DNA of 39,213 bases from an uncultured Polaribacter sp. (GTDB taxonomy: Bacteria; Bacteroidota; Bacteroidia; Flavobacteriales; Flavobacteriaceae). This document shows positions 36,054 to 39,213 of this stretch, one piece after another; within the stretch, counting starts at the first letter, position 1; every line of letters starts with the position of its first letter. A model generated the notes under the pieces. The model worked only from the letters and a program-made list of their open reading frames with translations, ran no database searches and was not told the origin of the DNA. The position numbers were made by a program, and so were the translations under genes. The stretch is taken from positions 1-39,213 of the forward strand of contig CAJWAC010000016.1 of assembly GCA_913020555.1 (NCBI GenBank), written 5' to 3'.

Positions 36054-38333
36054 CTATTTTTTATTCTTTTCTCTTTGCTGTGCATCCACAGCAGCTAAGG
36101 CAGCCATATTCACCATTTCATCTACACTAGAACCAAGTTGCACAACGTGAGCAGCTTTGCTTAATCCTAAAATAACAGGACCTACAGATTCAGCACCTTC
36201 AACTTGTTTTAATAACTTATAAGTGATGTTGGCAGATTCTAAGTTAGGAAAGATTAAAATATTTACTTTTTTGCCATTTAATTTAGAAAATGGAAATTCT
36301 TTTGCTAACATTTCTGGATTTAATGCAAAATCTGCTTGAATTTCACCATCTACGATAGCATCCGGAAAATGACGATGGATATAGGAAACAGCTTCTCTAA
36401 TTTTTTTTGAGGTTTCTGTATTTGAAGATCCAAAGTTAGAAAATGACAACATTGCTACATTTGGCTTCATCCCAAACATTTTCGCGAGATTGGAAGTCAT
36501 CTGTGAGATTTTAACCAGGTCTTTTGAAGATGGGTTGATATTTATTGTTGTATCTGCTAAAAATATAGGTCCTCGTTTTGTTAACATTAAATTACATGCA
36601 GCAACTTTAGAGACTCCTGGATCTTTTTTTATTAACTCTAAAATAGGTTTAACAACTGTAGGGTAAGGCCTTGAATATCCTGTAATTAATGCATCAGCTT
36701 CATTTTCATTCACCATCATTGCAGCAAAATAATTACGCTCTCGCATTAATTTTCTGGCTTCATTTAGTGTTCTACCTTTGCGCTGTCTGGCTTGCCAATA
36801 AGATTCTGCAAAACGATTTCTTCTTTCTTTTTCTTCGTCTGTTTTTGGATCGTATATAGGTACATCACCTGTAAAACCAATTTCTTCTTTTAAAGCTACA
36901 ATGACATCTTTTCTGCCTAATAGAATTGGATTTCCTAGCTTTTCTTCGTGTACTCTTTGAGCGGCTTTTAAAACGTCTAAATGATCTGCTTCTGCAAAAA
37001 CAATTCTTTTACGAGCACTTTTTGCTCTATTATGAATCAAGCGAATTTCTTTACTTCCAGAGCCAGAGCGTTCCATTAATTGGTCTCTATATTTATCCCA
37101 ATCTGTAATTGGTTCTAATGCAATACCAGAATCCATTGCAGCTTTTGCTATTGCTGGTGGAATTTCATAAATTAACCTTGGATCAAAAGGTTTAGGTATA
37201 ATATATTCTTTACCAAAAGTTAAACTAACTTCATCATAAACAATATTTACTTGCTCAGGTACTGATTTTTTTGCTAAGTCAGCCAATGCATATACAGCAG
37301 CTAATTTCATTTCTTCATTTATTTTAGTAGCTCTAACATCTAAAGCACCTCTAAAAATGAATGGAAATCCAAGAACGTTATTCACTTGGTTAGGATGGTC
37401 TGATCTTCCTGTTGCCATAATAATATCATCCCTTGTTGCAACTGCTAAATCATATTCTATTTCTGGAACAGGATTTGCCATGGCAAAAACAATTGGGTTT
37501 TTACCCATTGACAAAAGCATTTTTGGTGTTACCACGTTACCCATAGATAAGCCAATAAAAACATCAGCATTTTGCATAGCTTCATCCAACGTATTTATGT
37601 CTTGAGATGTCGCAAATTCTGCTTTTTGAGAAGTTAAGATATCTCTATCTTTTCTGATAACTCCCTTGCTATCACACATTACAATATTTTCTCTTTTTGC
37701 ACCTAATTTTAAATATAATCGTGTGCAAGAAATGGCTGCAGCCCCTGCACCATTAACAACTATTTTTACTTTTGAAATGTCTTTTTCAGAAATTTCAATG
37801 GCATTTTTTAAAGCGGCTGCAGAAATAATTGCTGTTCCATGCTGATCATCATGCATAACGGGAATGTCTAATTCCTCTTTTAATCTTCTTTCTATTTCAA
37901 AAGCTTCAGGTGCTTTTATATCTTCTAAATTGATTCCTCCAAAAGTAGGAGCAATTGCTTTTACAGTTTCTATAAATTTATCTACGTCAGTAGTATCTAC
38001 TTCAATATCAAAAACATCAATATCAGCAAAAATCTTAAAAAGTAAACCTTTTCCTTCCATTACAGGCTTAGAAGCTTCTGGACCAATATTTCCCAAACCC
38101 AAAACTGCAGTTCCATTAGAAATAACAGCAACTAAATTTCCTTTAGAAGTGTATTTATAAACGTTGTTTTTATCCTTCTCAATTTCTAAACAAGGCTCAG
38201 CAACACCAGGAGAATAAGCCAAAGCTAAATCGTGCTGAGTTGCGTACTTTTTAGTAGGTACAACAGCTATTTTACCAGGTTTTGGTTTTGCGTGATATAG
38301 TAAAGCTTCATGTCTTTTTCTAGAATTGCTCAT
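36054..38333 (-). CDS. maeB: NADP-dependent malic enzyme with phosphotransacetylase-like domain
   Basis: This 759-residue MaeB decarboxylates malate to pyruvate with NADP+. The malic domain (about 1-430) has SPGVAEPCLEI, VMEGKGLLFK, HDDQHGTA (residues 161-168) and the nucleotide motif VVNGAGAAA (about 192-200). The C-terminal part (about 435-759) resembles phosphotransacetylase (VFAEADHLDVLKAA, LITGYSRPYPTV, NILIFPNLESANITYKLL), which in this family is mainly regulatory, with acetyl-CoA as a usual effector. It leads the minus-strand operon and has its own promoter element. Confidence 0.95.
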   Translation of the reverse strand: MSNSRKRHEALLYHAKPKPGKIAVVPTKKYATQHDLALAYSPGVAEPCLEIEKDKNNVYKYTSKGNLVAVISNGTAVLGLGNIGPEASKPVMEGKGLLFKIFADIDVFDIEVDTTDVDKFIETVKAIAPTFGGINLEDIKAPEAFEIERRLKEELDIPVMHDDQHGTAIISAAALKNAIEISEKDISKVKIVVNGAGAAAISCTRLYLKLGAKRENIVMCDSKGVIRKDRDILTSQKAEFATSQDINTLDEAMQNADVFIGLSMGNVVTPKMLLSMGKNPIVFAMANPVPEIEYDLAVATRDDIIMATGRSDHPNQVNNVLGFPFIFRGALDVRATKINEEMKLAAVYALADLAKKSVPEQVNIVYDEVSLTFGKEYIIPKPFDPRLIYEIPPAIAKAAMDSGIALEPITDWDKYRDQLMERSGSGSKEIRLIHNRAKSARKRIVFAEADHLDVLKAAQRVHEEKLGNPILLGRKDVIVALKEEIGFTGDVPIYDPKTDEEKERRNRFAESYWQARQRKGRTLNEARKLMRERNYFAAMMVNENEADALITGYSRPYPTVVKPILELIKKDPGVSKVAACNLMLTKRGPIFLADTTININPSSKDLVKISQMTSNLAKMFGMKPNVAMLSFSNFGSSNTETSKKIREAVSYIHRHFPDAIVDGEIQADFALNPEMLAKEFPFSKLNGKKVNILIFPNLESANITYKLLKQVEGAESVGPVILGLSKAAHVVQLGSSVDEMVNMAALAAVDAQQREKNKK

Positions 38334-38358
38334 ACTTTTTATGTTTTTAAGTAAAGAA

Positions 38359-38366
38359 CAAATATA
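38359..38366 (-). promoter_or_regulatory. -7 element of maeB operon
   Basis: Minus-strand TATATTTG, 25 bases before maeB. The -33 region (38386 on) gives no TTTG. Confidence 0.5.
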
Positions 38367-38577
38367 GGGTTTTCGGAGAAAGAGAAATGTAAATTTATGC
38401 TTTTTAGTAGATGATTTTAATCGAATTATAATTCAATTTTATTTTATTACTTTTTTTATCAAATGATAAGATTTCCATCAATATTCAAAAATATTTTTGT
38501 CTCAGGGCAACCTTTAGCTTTGTATTTGAATCTTTAATTTGAGAACCTTTTTTTTGAGGTTTAACAAAATTTATAGG

Positions 38578-38605
38578 TTTGCTTGTAACATATATTTTAA
38601 GTTTG
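38578..38605 (+). promoter_or_regulatory. Promoter of the DUF5686-type gene
   Basis: TTTG (38578-38581), 16 bases, TAAGTTTG (38598-38605), which matches TAnnTTTG. The start codon is 24 bases further. Confidence 0.55.
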
Positions 38606-38629
38606 CGTCTATCAATTAAAGCCAACCTA

Positions 38630-39213
38630 ATGAAAAAAAATATTTATCTGCTTTTATTGTTTATTTCTTCAATAAGTATTGCTCAAGTAAAAGGAAAAAT
38701 AACAGATATTAATAACGAGCCGCTTTCTTTTGTAAGTATTTATTTAGATAAAACGGTTACAGGAACTACTTCTAACGATAATGGCGATTATATTTTAGAA
38801 ATCAACCAAAAAGGAATTCATACTATTGTTTTTCAGTTTTTAGGTTATAAAACTTTAAAAAAAGAAGTAGATATAAATGAATTTCCTTTTGTTTTGAATG
38901 TGCAGTTGAAGCAAGAAAATATTCAGTTGGATGAAATTTCTATATCAACCAAAGACAACCCAGCAAATGGAATTATAAGAAATGTAATTGCCAACAAGGA
39001 TAAAAATACTGATAAATTTGCACAATATTCAGCTAATTTTTATAGCAGAGGTTTGTATAGAATTAAGGACGCTCCTGAAAAATTTTTGGGAAGAAATATG
39101 GGTGATTTTGGCGGAGGTTTAGATTCTACAAGAAGTGGAATTGTTTATTTATCTGAGACAATATCTGAAATAAAATTTAAAAAAAAACCGAAGAAGTTTA
39201 AAGAGAAAATTAT
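38630..39213 (+). CDS. DUF5686-type surface protein with carboxypeptidase-like regulatory domain, 3'-truncated by the window
   Basis: About 194 residues are visible. A signal peptide (KKNIYLLLLFISSISIAQ) is followed by a CarboxypepD_reg-like domain (about 20-100: VKGKITDINNEPLSFVSIY, VFQFLGYKTLKKEV). Then comes a segment typical of the DUF5686 family (NPANGIIRNVIANKDKN, YSANFYSRGLYRIKDAPEKF, DSTRSGIVYLSETISEIKF). Full members run to about 800 residues and end in an outer-membrane barrel. The function of the family is not established. The gene is divergent from maeB. Confidence 0.88.
   Translation, partial: MKKNIYLLLLFISSISIAQVKGKITDINNEPLSFVSIYLDKTVTGTTSNDNGDYILEINQKGIHTIVFQFLGYKTLKKEVDINEFPFVLNVQLKQENIQLDEISISTKDNPANGIIRNVIANKDKNTDKFAQYSANFYSRGLYRIKDAPEKFLGRNMGDFGGGLDSTRSGIVYLSETISEIKFKKKPKKFKEKI

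Noticed and set aside
27854-38160. Several 60-100 codon open frames opposite gcvH, sprA, ruvA and maeB
   Set aside because: All lie fully inside strongly supported genes on the other strand, without domains or start context.
1-39213. Insertion sequences, prophage, CRISPR arrays, defence islands
   Set aside because: No transposase, integrase, terminal repeat pairs, regularly spaced repeats or Cas-like proteins were seen on either strand; gene content is core metabolism and envelope.

Overview
The window reads as a chromosomal segment of an AT-rich marine member of the Flavobacteriaceae (Polaribacter or Tenacibaculum-like; genus inferred, not proven). Support comes from the Bacteroidetes-type promoters (TTTG, about 19 nt, TAnnTTTG), the absence of Shine-Dalgarno sequences, a 2411-residue SprA type IX secretion translocon, split MetH, and signal peptides ending in FSQ or IAQ. 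No insertion sequence, phage gene, CRISPR array or rRNA is visible, and gene density is high.

Region 1 (1-19803, all + strand) is a sulfur assimilation and methionine locus. It opens with a 5'-truncated aspartokinase/homoserine dehydrogenase and a PLP-dependent homoserine sulfhydrylase. A cysteine-containing Rrf2 regulator and an outer-membrane barrel protein with a PagL-like C-terminus follow. Two copies of a 27-bp dyad then precede DUF2061-cysH-cysD-cysN-sulfite reductase(HEPN)-cobA-MET8-like-FNR-ferredoxin-cysE-cysM. This set takes sulfate through APS to sulfite, sulfide and cysteine, makes its own siroheme, and supplies electrons by NADPH-FNR-ferredoxin. A SAM-I riboswitch then controls split methionine synthase (two ORFs). 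A structured 80-base intergenic element separates these from metF.

Region 2 (19804-24841, + strand) holds housekeeping and envelope genes: thioredoxin, a DUF58 protein, tRNA-Asp with a near-perfect promoter and terminator, a MazG-like pyrophosphohydrolase, a tiny CxxC membrane protein, a TolC-type efflux protein and tsaB. It contains one 450-base stretch with no convincing gene (20307-20761).

Region 3 (24843-39213) has mscS (-) converging on tsaB, and a small secreted YwqK/MORN-like protein (+). Next is a probable minus-strand operon maeB-ruvA-sprA-gcvH-vanZ-tonB, ending in a hairpin terminator at 26608-26643. The right edge carries the start of a DUF5686-type surface protein (+).

The most interesting signals are regulatory: the paired dyads with compensatory arm changes in front of the sulfate operon, the riboswitch, the structured element between metH and metF, and an mscS terminator hidden inside the tsaB coding sequence. 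Among proteins, the sulfite reductase-HEPN fusion and the tandem-barrel PagL-like protein stand out.
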